A DNA stretch of 53,534 nt from Clostridia bacterium (GTDB lineage Bacteria > Bacillota > Clostridia > Christensenellales > Pumilibacteraceae): assembly GCA_022791055.1 (NCBI GenBank), contig JAAVYI010000035.1:1-53534 (forward strand), in the 5' to 3' direction. Positions 26,058 through 35,049 of this stretch are shown here, piece by piece. How positions within the stretch are numbered: the first letter of the stretch is position 1; each line of letters opens with the position of its first letter. A model generated the notes under the pieces. It saw only the letters and a program-made list of their open reading frames with translations. It was not told the DNA's origin and searched no databases. Made by a program: the position numbers and the translations under genes.

Positions 26058-27899
26058 TCAAAGATCCAACGAGTCGCCGGCGATACTGCCGGTATAGTTC
26101 CACTCAGACGGCGGTAGCGAGAAGTCGTCATACATGCGCGTCGTGGCATTCATACCGATATAAATCGTATACTTCATACAGTATTTGCGCATACGCGAGC
26201 ACAGGTCGCGGTTGCGGGCGATAACGGCGGCTTTCTCGTCTTGCGTTCCGGTTTCCAGTATTCTTTCCATGGTATGGAACAATTCGTACCACAGTAGCGA
26301 CGTGCGGGCGCATTCGATCCGTTCCCGTTGCGCGTCGTCGGCATAGGAAACCGCCAAATCGAACTGTTCGTTGCCCCATTTGCAAAATGCGGCCAGCTTT
26401 TCCGGCGCAATCAACTCGGCAAAGACGTAGGCGCCGTCTCGCTTTTCGTATTGCAAAGTTTCGTCCGCCATGGCGCCTAAAAAGCCGGTCATATGCTTAT
26501 CTTTCGCTTCGGCGTTCCAGCGGTCGAGAAAGTCGCGCAGATGCCGCCACCCTGTTCCGTAGTATCCCGCCAAAAACTCGTTCACATGCCGATCGAACTC
26601 CGTTTGCTCCATGTACGGATCCCACATCAGTTTGCCGAACAGATATGCGCGCAATTCCTCGAACGTCGGTTGATTGAGCGTAAATATACTCATTTCCGAA
26701 TAAATGCCTTTGACGTTGCACGCCGCGTACGCCTGCGCCGTTTCCCGCCAGGTATCCAGATCGGGCAACAACAGCATTGCATATTTCAGACAGCCGCGGT
26801 AGTCGTAGATAAACACGTTGTCGCATATTTCGGACAGCGTTTTGAGATTTGCGTAAATTTTGCGATTGATCGCGCAGTGCGGGTCGTTGAGCGCGTGGCA
26901 CCGGCACTGCTTGGTCGGGCAAAACTGCACCGCCACGTTTTTGCGCGCTTTCACCGACGTGTTGACGTCGTCGGTGCCCCAGTATGCGAACGTATGGACC
27001 AGTACGTCGGGAAAATCCTTTTCCAACCGCGCGGCGATCTTATTGACAAACCGCAGCAGCGTACCGAACTTGCCGTACTTTTCATACGATCGGCGGCACT
27101 TTTCACACGCGCAAAATTCGGTGTTGTCATTCTGCGATACCGACACAAGCCGCGCATCCGGCATGAGCGCCAAAAGTCGCCTAAGCTCGGTTTCAATGGG
27201 TTCGACCAGCTCATCGTTGGTCATGCACAGCTGCGTTTCGCGGTCGACGACGCGCGCGCCGTCGCGCATCGAAAAGTATTCCGGATGCGTTTCCCCGTAG
27301 GTCGCTACCGGGATCAGTTTCCCGAAAGTATGCCCGCCGTCGTCGGCGTACCGCAATCCGCCGCCCAGCTCCGAACCGAAGATGCGCAGTCCCCAGGACT
27401 GGGCGTTGATCTTCTGTTTTGCGCACCAATCCGGTTGGTTATAGACATAGGTATAGGCGTCCCGATAGCCGATCGGAGAATGTTCTTCCAAACAAAAATT
27501 CGACGGCACGTCGGTAGGCGCCGTCACGGCCGTTTCCACCCCTTCGGCAAATGCGCCGAATTCCAGACCGCGATACGCCGCCGGCGGCGCAAAAAATCGA
27601 ACGCCCAAAAAGCGCTCGATAAAGGCATACACGGCGTACAGCACGCTACGCCCGTTTCCTCCTTCCATATACAGGTCGCCGTCTGCGTACCGGATACGAA
27701 ACCCGTCGTTCGCGCCGTCTGCGGCGGTCAATACAATGGCATGTTCGGTCGGGCTTGCCGCTGTTGCTATAGGCAAAGTCACGCCCGCATATTTCTTGAT
27801 ATATCGGCACAATTCGGTTGCGGCATACAATATCGCTTCGCCGCAACGCGAATCGATACGCACCGTATATGTCTGTAAATTTTGGTTGCCGATCCTCAT
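26058..27899 (-). CDS. DUF4838 protein, glucuronidase/hexosaminidase-like glycosidase candidate
   Basis: This 613-residue protein has the N-terminal beta/alpha domain shared with GH20/GH67-type enzymes (AATELCRYIKKYAGVTLPI, GNGRSVLYAVYAFIERFLGVRFFAP) and a DUF4838 barrel with VSQNDNTEFCACEKCRRSYEKYG, VHTFAYWGT and a Cys-rich CPTKQCRCHALNDPHC. No signal peptide is seen, so a cytosolic location is likely, although the family is often secreted. The enzyme activity is unknown. It is the first gene of the six-gene operon running to 16281. Confidence 0.78.
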   Translation of the reverse strand: MRIGNQNLQTYTVRIDSRCGEAILYAATELCRYIKKYAGVTLPIATAASPTEHAIVLTAADGANDGFRIRYADGDLYMEGGNGRSVLYAVYAFIERFLGVRFFAPPAAYRGLEFGAFAEGVETAVTAPTDVPSNFCLEEHSPIGYRDAYTYVYNQPDWCAKQKINAQSWGLRIFGSELGGGLRYADDGGHTFGKLIPVATYGETHPEYFSMRDGARVVDRETQLCMTNDELVEPIETELRRLLALMPDARLVSVSQNDNTEFCACEKCRRSYEKYGKFGTLLRFVNKIAARLEKDFPDVLVHTFAYWGTDDVNTSVKARKNVAVQFCPTKQCRCHALNDPHCAINRKIYANLKTLSEICDNVFIYDYRGCLKYAMLLLPDLDTWRETAQAYAACNVKGIYSEMSIFTLNQPTFEELRAYLFGKLMWDPYMEQTEFDRHVNEFLAGYYGTGWRHLRDFLDRWNAEAKDKHMTGFLGAMADETLQYEKRDGAYVFAELIAPEKLAAFCKWGNEQFDLAVSYADDAQRERIECARTSLLWYELFHTMERILETGTQDEKAAVIARNRDLCSRMRKYCMKYTIYIGMNATTRMYDDFSLPPSEWNYTGSIAGDSLDL

Positions 27900-28041
27900 A
27901 TTTCCCGCCCCAAATACGAAATCACAACTTCATTATATATGACATGTTCTATATTTTCCTTAAACATACGTGGTGAAAACTATAAAAAGCGGCAAACTAT
28001 TTGCGAATTTCTACGGCCTTATATCGGCCGCGCAACAACAA

Positions 28042-28076
28042 AAAAGTCTGTCTCGCAGGACGCGAAACAGACTTTT
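28042..28076 (-). terminator. Terminator of the GH112 gene
   Basis: AAAAGTCTGT and ACAGACTTTT enclose a further paired region around CTCGC/GCGAA; on the minus strand the stem runs into TTTTTTG. It lies about 65 bp past the GH112 stop. The rest of 27900-28138 holds a -10-like TATAAT on the minus strand about 35 bp upstream of the DUF4838 ATG, with a weak -35, as expected for an activator-dependent promoter. Confidence 0.8.
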
Positions 28077-28138
28077 GATCTTCCGTTTTTTACAATGGTC
28101 GGACGGAAAACGTTTTTACACTTTTTCGGGCGCGCGTT

Positions 28139-30310
28139 TTACGCAGGGATCCATTTGATTTCGTAGGGAACGAGAGACAGCTTTTGTGCCGAGCCGTTTA
28201 TGTCGTAGAAGTCCGTCGTCTGCTTTTCGGCGGTATTGTTGATAACCGCATATCTGTCGCCGTAATAATGCGCTTCGGTAAGCGGATTGACGCAGTACGA
28301 TTTGTTGTCCATATCTTCCTTGCCGGCAGTCCAAAGTATTGCCCGATAGAGCAGTTTGGCGTTCTGCGCGCCATACGGAAGCCCGGTAATGTAAAAACTT
28401 CTGCCCTTGCCGTAATCGTTTGTAGCCATCTTGACTTCGCCGACGTTTACCTTGCGGGTAAATCTGTCGGAGAAAGCAATATCCAAGATATTCGTTCCGC
28501 GCAACGCGTAAATATTCTTTTTATCCTCGCCGTAATCGATCGGGCTTTCTATGCCGCGGGTTATGAAATGTCCGTCCTGCTTTTGTATGTTGTACTTGTC
28601 CTCGCCGAGTGAAATGCCGCACTCTTTGTCCACGCCCAATACGTCGGACAGCTGAAAGAACTTTCCTTCCCGTTGCAGCGCAGTCGGCTCGCCCACGCCG
28701 ATGAATCCGCCGCCGTTATATACGAATTTGCGGACTTCGGTCAGCACTTTTTCATCCGCCCAATATTCGCCGCCGCTCCAAGCCGTGCCTGCGTCGCCGG
28801 CGTTTATCACCGTGTCGAACTCGCCGAGTCTACCCGCCTTCACGTCGTCGAAGTTTATGAATTGCACTTCCACCGGCAGTCCCGACAACGCCTCGTATAT
28901 GCCTTGATAGGAGTAGCTCGGCTGATACCACAGTTCGTGCGCCGTCATATTGCACATCCAACTGCGCTTTTTACCCCAAGCGTTCAAAACGGCTACTTTG
29001 GCGAAGTTTTTGGGCGTCTGTGCCTTTACGGTGTCGTAAATGTATCGAAATTCGTCGCATATCTCCGAAACACGCTTGATAAATTTGGGGAATTTCGCGG
29101 CAAGCTCCAAATATCCGCCGAACCCTATTCTGTCGAGCGGGTTACGCATCATGGCGCGGCGCGCCGTGATCCAATTATTACACAGCTCGCGGGTGGCGTT
29201 TTCTTCGTTGCCCTCGAAAAAAGTATCCGGGAAGAAATACGGCAAAAATCTGCCTTCTTTGTAGCGCACGCCTTCCACATCGGACAGCATACGCACGGTC
29301 ACGCCGCCGCCCACAGATCCCACGAGCGCGTCAAGCCCGAGTTCGGCATACCGTTCGCCGAATATCTCCGCACCGATCCAACAGTCGCCGAGGAACATCA
29401 TCGCCTCTTTGTTTTTTTCGTGCGTGATCTTGACCAGGTCTTTGACCGTTTCGATCACGAAATTTTCGACGAACGCCATCCAATCTTTATACTGCTTGGT
29501 GGGGAGACGGTGCGTTTGGTTGTAGTATCCTTGATCGACCAAATATTCGGCGCGCATTTTGTAGCCGTATTGCTTCTCGAAATCGTCGAGCATACGCGGG
29601 CTGACCGCCATATTGTAGCCGAACCAATCGACGTTGCGCTCTTTGCCCTTTTCGTTAAAGACGAGCGAGAACATATACAAAAACGTCGTAAACCGCACCA
29701 CGTTACATTCCGGGTTCTCATCGCACCAACGCCGCAAATTCTCGCGTATGAATTTTTTGGTCTTGGGATAGTACGGGTCGTACATCACGTGATGCGGCTC
29801 GTCCCAATCATTCGTTATGTAGTTGTACATATGCACCGGATGCCACAACGAAATGCCCAAAAACGCCACCGTGTATTGATGAAACGGCGTTGCGCCCTGT
29901 ATCACAACGTCGCCGTTCGCCTCGTCCGCGACCCAATCGGTATGCACTTGGCCGGTCGTGCGGTCGATCACCTCGATATGCTTGACCGCCGCCGGCGAAA
30001 AGTCCGGTTTGAGCTGCTCGTCGTAAAAGGTGTCCATCAAATGCACGCGCACCGTTTTTTCGGTCGCCGTCACAAACGGGGTCATAAGAAACATATGCTG
30101 CCACTCGTCGGGATTGTTTTTCGCCCATTCGTGATTGCCGCGGTCTACAAAATATACGTTATACACCTTGTCCGCGATGTCTCTCGGATTTTTAGGGAGT
30201 TTCACCCCGTCGCAATCGCGCACGGCGTCCGCGCCCCAAAGTTCCGCTATCTTTTTTGTCCCTTCCACATAATTTTCGTCGGTGGGAATTGTGATTCTGC
30301 CTTTACGCAT
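28139..30310 (-). CDS. GH112 beta-galactoside phosphorylase (galacto-N-biose/lacto-N-biose phosphorylase family)
   Basis: This 723-residue protein resembles Bifidobacterium LnbP along its whole length: [28 protein letters not shown] at the N-terminus, [49 protein letters not shown] (the Asp corresponds to the general acid), [25 protein letters not shown] and the late [18 protein letters not shown]. The family phosphorolyses Gal-beta-1,3-HexNAc to galactose 1-phosphate and HexNAc; some clostridial members act on Gal-beta-1,4-rhamnose, so the aglycone is open. No signal peptide: it acts after import. It has its own consensus promoter and terminator, separate from the transporter operon. Confidence 0.9.
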   Translation of the reverse strand: MRKGRITIPTDENYVEGTKKIAELWGADAVRDCDGVKLPKNPRDIADKVYNVYFVDRGNHEWAKNNPDEWQHMFLMTPFVTATEKTVRVHLMDTFYDEQLKPDFSPAAVKHIEVIDRTTGQVHTDWVADEANGDVVIQGATPFHQYTVAFLGISLWHPVHMYNYITNDWDEPHHVMYDPYYPKTKKFIRENLRRWCDENPECNVVRFTTFLYMFSLVFNEKGKERNVDWFGYNMAVSPRMLDDFEKQYGYKMRAEYLVDQGYYNQTHRLPTKQYKDWMAFVENFVIETVKDLVKITHEKNKEAMMFLGDCWIGAEIFGERYAELGLDALVGSVGGGVTVRMLSDVEGVRYKEGRFLPYFFPDTFFEGNEENATRELCNNWITARRAMMRNPLDRIGFGGYLELAAKFPKFIKRVSEICDEFRYIYDTVKAQTPKNFAKVAVLNAWGKKRSWMCNMTAHELWYQPSYSYQGIYEALSGLPVEVQFINFDDVKAGRLGEFDTVINAGDAGTAWSGGEYWADEKVLTEVRKFVYNGGGFIGVGEPTALQREGKFFQLSDVLGVDKECGISLGEDKYNIQKQDGHFITRGIESPIDYGEDKKNIYALRGTNILDIAFSDRFTRKVNVGEVKMATNDYGKGRSFYITGLPYGAQNAKLLYRAILWTAGKEDMDNKSYCVNPLTEAHYYGDRYAVINNTAEKQTTDFYDINGSAQKLSLVPYEIKWIPA

Positions 30311-30339
30311 TGCAATTAGCCTCTCTTACTTTTATATTT

Positions 30340-30374
30340 CGGTTTGCAAGCGGCCGCACACCGCTTGCAAACCG
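30340..30374 (-). promoter_or_regulatory. 15-bp inverted repeat operator/hairpin upstream of GH112
   Basis: TCGGTTTGCAAGCGG and CCGCTTGCAAACCGA (arms 30339-30353 and 30361-30375) are perfect inverted repeats with a 7-bp spacer, starting about 10 bp downstream of the -10 element and ending 29 bp before the ATG. It could be a repressor operator or a 5' mRNA stabilising hairpin. No U-run follows, so it is not a terminator. Confidence 0.75.
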
Positions 30375-30385
30375 AGCCTGCCCCA

Positions 30386-30414
30386 ATTATACATACAATT
30401 TTCTCCTTTGTCAA
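30386..30414 (-). promoter_or_regulatory. Consensus promoter of GH112
   Basis: On the minus strand TTGACA (30414-30409), 17-nt spacer, TATAAT (30391-30386): a perfect sigma-A-type consensus. A promoter this strong followed by an operator-sized inverted repeat suggests control by repression. Confidence 0.85.
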
Positions 30415-30619
30415 GTTCCATACAAAAAGATGCTGTATTCTTTGCGGTCAAGTCGAATGCTGTCCGTATATCCCCCCCCCGCAGCCACGGTTTATTGTCT
30501 TGATCGTTCAATCTCCCCAACAAACGTCGATATAGAAAAACTCGCAAGATCGTTTACTGTATCTTGTGGGGTTTTGCTTTATTATTACCATAACGGAACG
30601 CTTTGCTTCGGTTTTCGAC

Positions 30620-30665
30620 CTTTCCCTTATGACGCCTGTTCCGTAGGCCCCACCGGCCCTGCCGG
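30620..30665. other. attR of the 20-kb element
   Basis: The element side reads CCCTTA (30624-30629), 13 nt, then the GT core at 30643-30644, after which the collagen-coding sequence AGGCCCCACCGGCCC resumes. The interval 30415-30623 holds no gene; an imperfect palindrome CAAGAT-N10-ATCTTG (30543-30564) is the only other structure I see there. Confidence 0.75.
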
Positions 30666-31134
30666 CGCGACGGGTGCGACAGGTGCTACGGGCGCGACGG
30701 GTGCGCAAGGTCCGCAGGGTGAAGTCGGTCCGACCGGCCCCACCGGCCCTGCCGGCGCTACGGGCGCTACCGGTGCTACAGGCGCGACGGGCGCGCAAGG
30801 TCCGCAGGGTGAAGTCGGTCCGACCGGCCCCGCAGGTCCTGCCGGCGCGACGGGTGCTACCGGTGCCACGGGCGCAGCCGGCCCTGTCGGTCCTACGGGT
30901 CCGACCGGACCGCAAGGCGTAGCGGGTCCCGCAGGTCCGACCGGACCGACAGGCCCTGCCGGTACGATCACCCCGGCGGCGGCCGTCCCCGATGTGGAAG
31001 GTACGCCGACCCCCGACGAAGTGGGCGCGACCTTAAACCAACTGTTGGCGTCGCTGCGCGCGGCCGGATTCTTGCAACCGAGTACGGTCGTCACCACCGA
31101 ACACGATACGGAAGTCGAGCTTAATCGCGAATAA
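30643..31134 (+). pseudogene. 3' half of the collagen-like gene, separated from its start by the 20-kb element
   Basis: The frame from codon GTA 30643 gives G-X-Y triplets ([26 protein letters not shown] repeats) and then a non-collagenous C-terminus ([35 protein letters not shown]) of about 57 residues, which probably forms the trimerising head. There is no start codon with a ribosome binding site in frame, so it is silent in the integrated state. Joined to codon 142 of the left half it yields one 305-residue protein: ...[14 protein letters not shown]... with unbroken triplet phase. Confidence 0.88.
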
Positions 31135-31167
31135 GAGTAGAAAACGGCCACCCGTTTGTGTCTAACC

Positions 31168-31208
31168 AAAACCCCCGCCTGTCTCGAAAGAGGCAAGCGG
31201 GGGTTTCT
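31168..31208 (+). terminator. Terminator of the collagen-like gene
   Basis: AAACCCCCGCCTGTCTC and GAGGCAAGCGGGGGTTT pair around a GAAA tetraloop with small mismatches, followed by TCTCTGTTT. It is present only behind the 3' half, as expected if the two halves are one gene. Confidence 0.8.
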
Positions 31209-31212
31209 CTGT

Positions 31213-31380
31213 TTACAATGTAATGCACATGGGCAGACACGGCAGCCCGTCGTCGGCTAGGTCGGTCTCGGATCGTCCTTCATGCGGCAGCGACATGCCC
31301 GACCCGCGCGGCAACGACGATATAGATAGCCGCCGCGCCAAGACGCCCCCAAAAACAAACCCAACTTTTCCATAATGCAC
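31213..31380 (-). CDS. Possible 55-aa protein after the LRR lipoprotein (weak)
   Basis: A GTG-initiated frame (31380) begins 4 nt after the LRR gene stop, with TAGGAAA just upstream, and ends ADDGLPCLPMCITL at TAA 31213-31215. A frame of this length is expected by chance fairly often in this base composition, and no family is recognised. Confidence 0.25.
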   Translation of the reverse strand: MHYGKVGFVFGGVLARRLSISSLPRGSGMSLPHEGRSETDLADDGLPCLPMCITL

Positions 31381-31384
31381 TTTC

Positions 31385-33043
31385 CTACTGATTTTTACAG
31401 TCCCAAACGACCGTTATCGATGTGACCGCATTCTCATAGCGCGCCCAATCGCGATCCCAGCCGTCCGGTTTCTTTGCCGCCTCGCAATAGACGGCATTCT
31501 CCCGACTGAAGTAGCGGAACGCATAGGCCTCGATCGTCGTCACGTTTAGCGGGATGATCAAATTCTTCAATTTGGTGCAGTTTCCGAACGCCTCTGTTCG
31601 AATGACGGTAACACCCGCGCCGATCGTCAAACTTTCCAGTCGATCGCAATAAAAGAAAGCGGACGCCCCGATCTCCGTGACCGAATCGGGAATGGTCAGG
31701 CTTACGAGCCGACGGCAGTACACGAATGCCTGCTCTCCGATCACCGTTACGCTGCCGTCATCGGGGATGATGCTGCTTTTACAACCCGCGACCAGTGTCT
31801 TGCTTTTCGAATCGATAATGCAATTCCCCGCGCTGTGGAAGGTCTCGTTATCATTTGCGACCGTCAACTTTTCGAGCAAATTGCAACTGCGGAAAGCACC
31901 GGATCCGATTTCTTCGATATTTTTGCCGATCACGATTTCCGTCGTGTAAACGCACGATTCGAACGCCCGTTCCGCGATAGCCGTAACCGGATGCGATCCG
32001 CCGGGATCGGAAACTTCGGCGGCGATCGTTTTCTTCGCCCCTATACGCGGCTGCCGCACGACCGTGGCTTTGCCTCTTTTCACGGCATAGCGTACGCCGT
32101 CGGCAAATACGTATCTGTTTCCGTCGTCTGCCGTATCGGTATGTTTGCAATCCCACACGACCGGACAGTTGTCGCTATTCCACTTTTTCGACCAATTATC
32201 AGGTTGGTCGCTGTCCTCGCAGTATACTGTCAATGCAGTACAGTCGCTTGTAATATTGCCCGCAACATAGAGTAACATATCGGTAGACGGGATAGTAACG
32301 GCAACAAGCGAAACACATCCGGCAAATGCCTTCTCCCCGATCTCGTTGCAAGTATACGGACTGCCGTTGATGACGACCTTGCTCGGAAGCACGATTTCCC
32401 CGTACAGGTTTTCCGGCTGCCGTATGACCGTCGCCTCGCCCTCTTTGGCCTTATATCTCACGCCGTCTATGACCCCGTATTTATATCCATTATAATCTTC
32501 GTCGTTGTTATGGTAATCAAAGATAACCGGCGTATCTATGTTGCGCCAAAGCCGAGACAACTCCGATTCGTCCCACCCGTCCGGACGGCGTTTGACCTCG
32601 CAGTAAATCGTCAGCGCGTTGCAGTCTCTGAACGCGGCCGTTTTGATCGTCTCGACGCTTGCCGCGATATGTACTTCGGTCATGCTCGCACAGCCTTGAA
32701 ACGCGCCCTCTTCGATTTCCTCGATCCCGTTCGGTATCACGACGCTGTCGATTTGGATCCGTTTGTTTAAAAACGCTTGTTTGCCGATCTTCGTGACCGG
32801 TTTTCCCTCGTGTTCGGTCGGAATGACCAGATTTTTATCGGTCGCCTCGCCCAACCCCGTCACCGTATAGCCGGCGCTGTCCTCGTTCAGTGCGTACGCA
32901 AGCCCCGCCGTCGGCGTGTTCGGTACGACCGGTGCGACCGGATCGCCGCCGCCCGGGGTGTCCTTTTCGCCGCAAGCCGCCAGGCACGCACAGCCGAGCG
33001 CGCACACAATAGCCAACAATACGATCGTCTTTAACTTTTTCAT
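31385..33043 (-). CDS. BspA-type leucine-rich-repeat surface lipoprotein
   Basis: The 552-residue protein has a lipobox LGCACLAAC and then LRR_5 (BspA/TpLRR) repeats such as KIGKQAFLNKRIQIDSVVIP, EIGEKAFAGCVSLVAVTIP, VIGEQAFVYCRRLVSLTIP and EIGASAFFYCDRLESLTIG, broken by inserts with YCE..PDGW motifs that recur four times (an uncommon internal repeat). It is surface-anchored and probably binds proteins or glycans. ATG 33043 follows AGGAGG. The much longer reading frame upstream (to 33301) is rejected because the signal peptide and ribosome binding site fix the start here. Confidence 0.85.
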   Translation of the reverse strand: MKKLKTIVLLAIVCALGCACLAACGEKDTPGGGDPVAPVVPNTPTAGLAYALNEDSAGYTVTGLGEATDKNLVIPTEHEGKPVTKIGKQAFLNKRIQIDSVVIPNGIEEIEEGAFQGCASMTEVHIAASVETIKTAAFRDCNALTIYCEVKRRPDGWDESELSRLWRNIDTPVIFDYHNNDEDYNGYKYGVIDGVRYKAKEGEATVIRQPENLYGEIVLPSKVVINGSPYTCNEIGEKAFAGCVSLVAVTIPSTDMLLYVAGNITSDCTALTVYCEDSDQPDNWSKKWNSDNCPVVWDCKHTDTADDGNRYVFADGVRYAVKRGKATVVRQPRIGAKKTIAAEVSDPGGSHPVTAIAERAFESCVYTTEIVIGKNIEEIGSGAFRSCNLLEKLTVANDNETFHSAGNCIIDSKSKTLVAGCKSSIIPDDGSVTVIGEQAFVYCRRLVSLTIPDSVTEIGASAFFYCDRLESLTIGAGVTVIRTEAFGNCTKLKNLIIPLNVTTIEAYAFRYFSRENAVYCEAAKKPDGWDRDWARYENAVTSITVVWDCKNQ

Positions 33044-33151
33044 ATACTTGCCTCCTATCAATATAGCATTATAACAAACCGTGCGCCAAAAAAGCGCCAA
33101 AATGAACGGTTTCGGAAAAAAATTTTGTAAACTTTCTTTTTTGAAAACCGC

Positions 33152-33192
33152 TTGCATCGGGGCGTAAAAATGTGCTACAATATTCGGTGATG
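33152..33192 (+). promoter_or_regulatory. Promoter of the sensor kinase with ATG at the predicted transcription start
   Basis: TTGCAT (33152-33157), 18-nt spacer, TACAAT (33176-33181), then 8 nt to ATG 33190. No Shine-Dalgarno sequence is present. Leaderless initiation is the simplest reading. Confidence 0.65.
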
Positions 33193-35049
33193 AAACGCGC
33201 CGCACAAACAAGCCGAAACAAAACGACGATCGCCGCCTTTGCGGCCTTGGTCGCTTTCTACTGTATCGGTCTTGTCGTGCTGTTTTCGATCGACGCCGCA
33301 TTCCCCGCGCTGATCGACGCGCCGCCGATCGAAGGGGGCGTTGCCGATTTTCAAGCCGTCGACCGCGACGGCCGCCTGACGGCGATCACGCTTTCGGGCG
33401 AGTGGGAATTTTTCTACAACCGCCATATCGTGACCGACAACGACACGGGCGCGCCCGACGGCCTGATGGCGCTGCCCGGCAAGTGGACGGGCAAAACGTT
33501 CGGCGACAAAAAGCTGCCGCGGTCGGGCTATGCGTCCTATCGGGCGACGGTAAAACATATCAAAGTCGGCGAGATCGTCACCTGTTTTGCCGACAATTCG
33601 ACGGTCGCGCTACGCATTTTCGTCAACGGCAAGCTGTGTTCGACAAGCGGTCGCGTCGGAAAAACGGCCGCCGGATCGGTGTCGGGTCCGGCCGAGCGCG
33701 TCGACTTTTGTATCGCGGACGGCGGCGATATAACCGTCGTCATCGAGACCGGATACACGCGCGCGGGCGGGCTGACCCACGCCCCGTGCTTAAGCCCGGC
33801 TATGCGTCCCGGCGCGTACTGGATCTTTTTGGAGCGCATGACCGTTATCGCGTTCGGCCTGACGCTCGGGCTGTTTCTGACGTCGGTCGCCGTCACGCTG
33901 GCGTTTCGCAAATACGACCGCGACGGCTCGCCGCCGATATTGATCGGCATGTTGTGCCTGCACTTCTTTTTCAGCAAGGACGTCACCAAAGCGCTCGGGC
34001 TGTACGGCTACGGCGCGGTGTGGCTGCCGGCGCTGCTGACCGGGGCGCTGACCGTCGCCGTCTATACCTTCCGCCTTTTACGCTACGGCGGCGGGAGCAA
34101 GACGCCGTTTTCGATCGCGCTCGGCGCGATCTGGACGGCGGCAAGCGTCGCGTATGCCGTTCTGTACGGCACAGCGTACACCGTCATTCCCCTATTCGTA
34201 TTTCTGTTTTCTTCGCTTGCGACTCTGTACCCGCTGTTGAAGTCCAACCTGCGGCCGACAATCAAAGCCGTGTATGCGTGCGTCTATCTGCTGACGGTGT
34301 GCATTCTGACGTTCGAGGCCGTCGACGGCGCGGGGCTGCTCTCGTTCGGCACGGAATACATGTTCGCCTTCCTGCTCCCCATTCCGATCGCCGCGCAAGT
34401 GCTGTTGACCGTTTTACAGCTCAACGAAAAACGTCGCAAGTTGCTGCGTATGCAGGTACTCGAGGCCGAACTGGAATCGACACGGCAGCGCGCGCTGCTA
34501 TCGCAGATCAAGCCGCACTTTGTGTTCAACTCGCTGACCGCCATGCAAGCCCTGTATCACAAGGACGTGCGCGAGGGCGACGCCGCGCTCGAAAACTTTG
34601 CACATGTGTTGCGGTCGAGTATCGACGCGGTCGAGGGCGCAGAAACGATCCCGTTCGACGACGAAGTACAAAATGTGTTGCGCTATTTCGAGTTGCAAAA
34701 TCTGCGCACCGACGGCGCGCTGACGCTGCTGCTCGATCTCGAAGAAACGGCGTTCGAGGTACCCGTGCTGTCGCTACAGCCGTTTGTCGAAAACGCCGTC
34801 AAATATGCCGGCACCGAACGGATCGCGGGCGGCTGTATCACGCTGTCGAGTTCGCGCACGGAAAGCGGTATTCTCGTCAAGATCACCGACAACGGCGTAG
34901 GGTTCGACACGAGCGTTCCGCCGCACGGCGTCGGTATGCGCAACGCCCGCGAACGGCTTGCCCGCGTATCAAATGCGACGGTGCAAATCGACAGCACCCC
35001 GAACGCCGGCACGCAAATCAGCATCGCATTCCCCGCGACCGCGCAATGA
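33190..35049 (+). CDS. 7TM-DISM sensor histidine kinase (LytS/HPK8-like kinase domain)
   Basis: This 619-residue sensor has one N-terminal helix, an extracellular jelly-roll domain (about 40-205; GEWEFFYNRHI, LPRSGYASYRATVK), seven hydrophobic segments (about 215-405), then a His_kinase domain with the phospho-acceptor His in LLSQIKPHFVFNSL, N-box in LQPFVENAVKYAG and G-box in ITDNGVGFDT and GVGMRNARERL. The extracellular fold is the carbohydrate-binding-like DISM type, so a sugar or peptidoglycan signal is plausible. The response regulator starts 61 bp downstream. Confidence 0.88.
   Translation: MKRAAQTSRNKTTIAAFAALVAFYCIGLVVLFSIDAAFPALIDAPPIEGGVADFQAVDRDGRLTAITLSGEWEFFYNRHIVTDNDTGAPDGLMALPGKWTGKTFGDKKLPRSGYASYRATVKHIKVGEIVTCFADNSTVALRIFVNGKLCSTSGRVGKTAAGSVSGPAERVDFCIADGGDITVVIETGYTRAGGLTHAPCLSPAMRPGAYWIFLERMTVIAFGLTLGLFLTSVAVTLAFRKYDRDGSPPILIGMLCLHFFFSKDVTKALGLYGYGAVWLPALLTGALTVAVYTFRLLRYGGGSKTPFSIALGAIWTAASVAYAVLYGTAYTVIPLFVFLFSSLATLYPLLKSNLRPTIKAVYACVYLLTVCILTFEAVDGAGLLSFGTEYMFAFLLPIPIAAQVLLTVLQLNEKRRKLLRMQVLEAELESTRQRALLSQIKPHFVFNSLTAMQALYHKDVREGDAALENFAHVLRSSIDAVEGAETIPFDDEVQNVLRYFELQNLRTDGALTLLLDLEETAFEVPVLSLQPFVENAVKYAGTERIAGGCITLSSSRTESGILVKITDNGVGFDTSVPPHGVGMRNARERLARVSNATVQIDSTPNAGTQISIAFPATAQ

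Larger units (their letters stand above)
10390..30644. mobile_element. 20,253-bp large-serine-recombinase element inserted in a collagen-like gene
   Basis: The element lies between two copies of the core dinucleotide GT (10390-10391 and 30643-30644). Outside these points the two halves of a G-X-Y gene join in frame; inside are a TnpX-like recombinase at the left end, a TnpW-like gene and a carbohydrate locus. Joining the inner flanks gives an attP with CCCTTA and TAAGGG each exactly 13 nt from the GT. No target duplication beyond the 2-bp core is seen, as expected for large serine recombinases. No conjugation, phage or replication genes are present, so it is either mobilisable by excision and circularisation only, or a domesticated intervening element. 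Confidence 0.85.

Noticed and set aside
30310..30642. N-terminal extension of the right collagen half encoded upstream of attR
   Set aside because: The open frame crosses the GH112 promoter and operator, has no ribosome binding site and no G-X-Y character; it is an accidental open frame fused by the insertion.
10390..30644. Prophage or ICE interpretation of the 20-kb element
   Set aside because: There are no structural, lysis, replication, relaxase or type IV secretion genes; only a recombinase, a TnpW-like gene and metabolic cargo.
30640..30960. CRISPR-like or VNTR array in the collagen-like DNA repeats
   Set aside because: The repeats are 9-nt-phased G-X-Y codons in one continuous frame, with no spacer structure and no cas genes.
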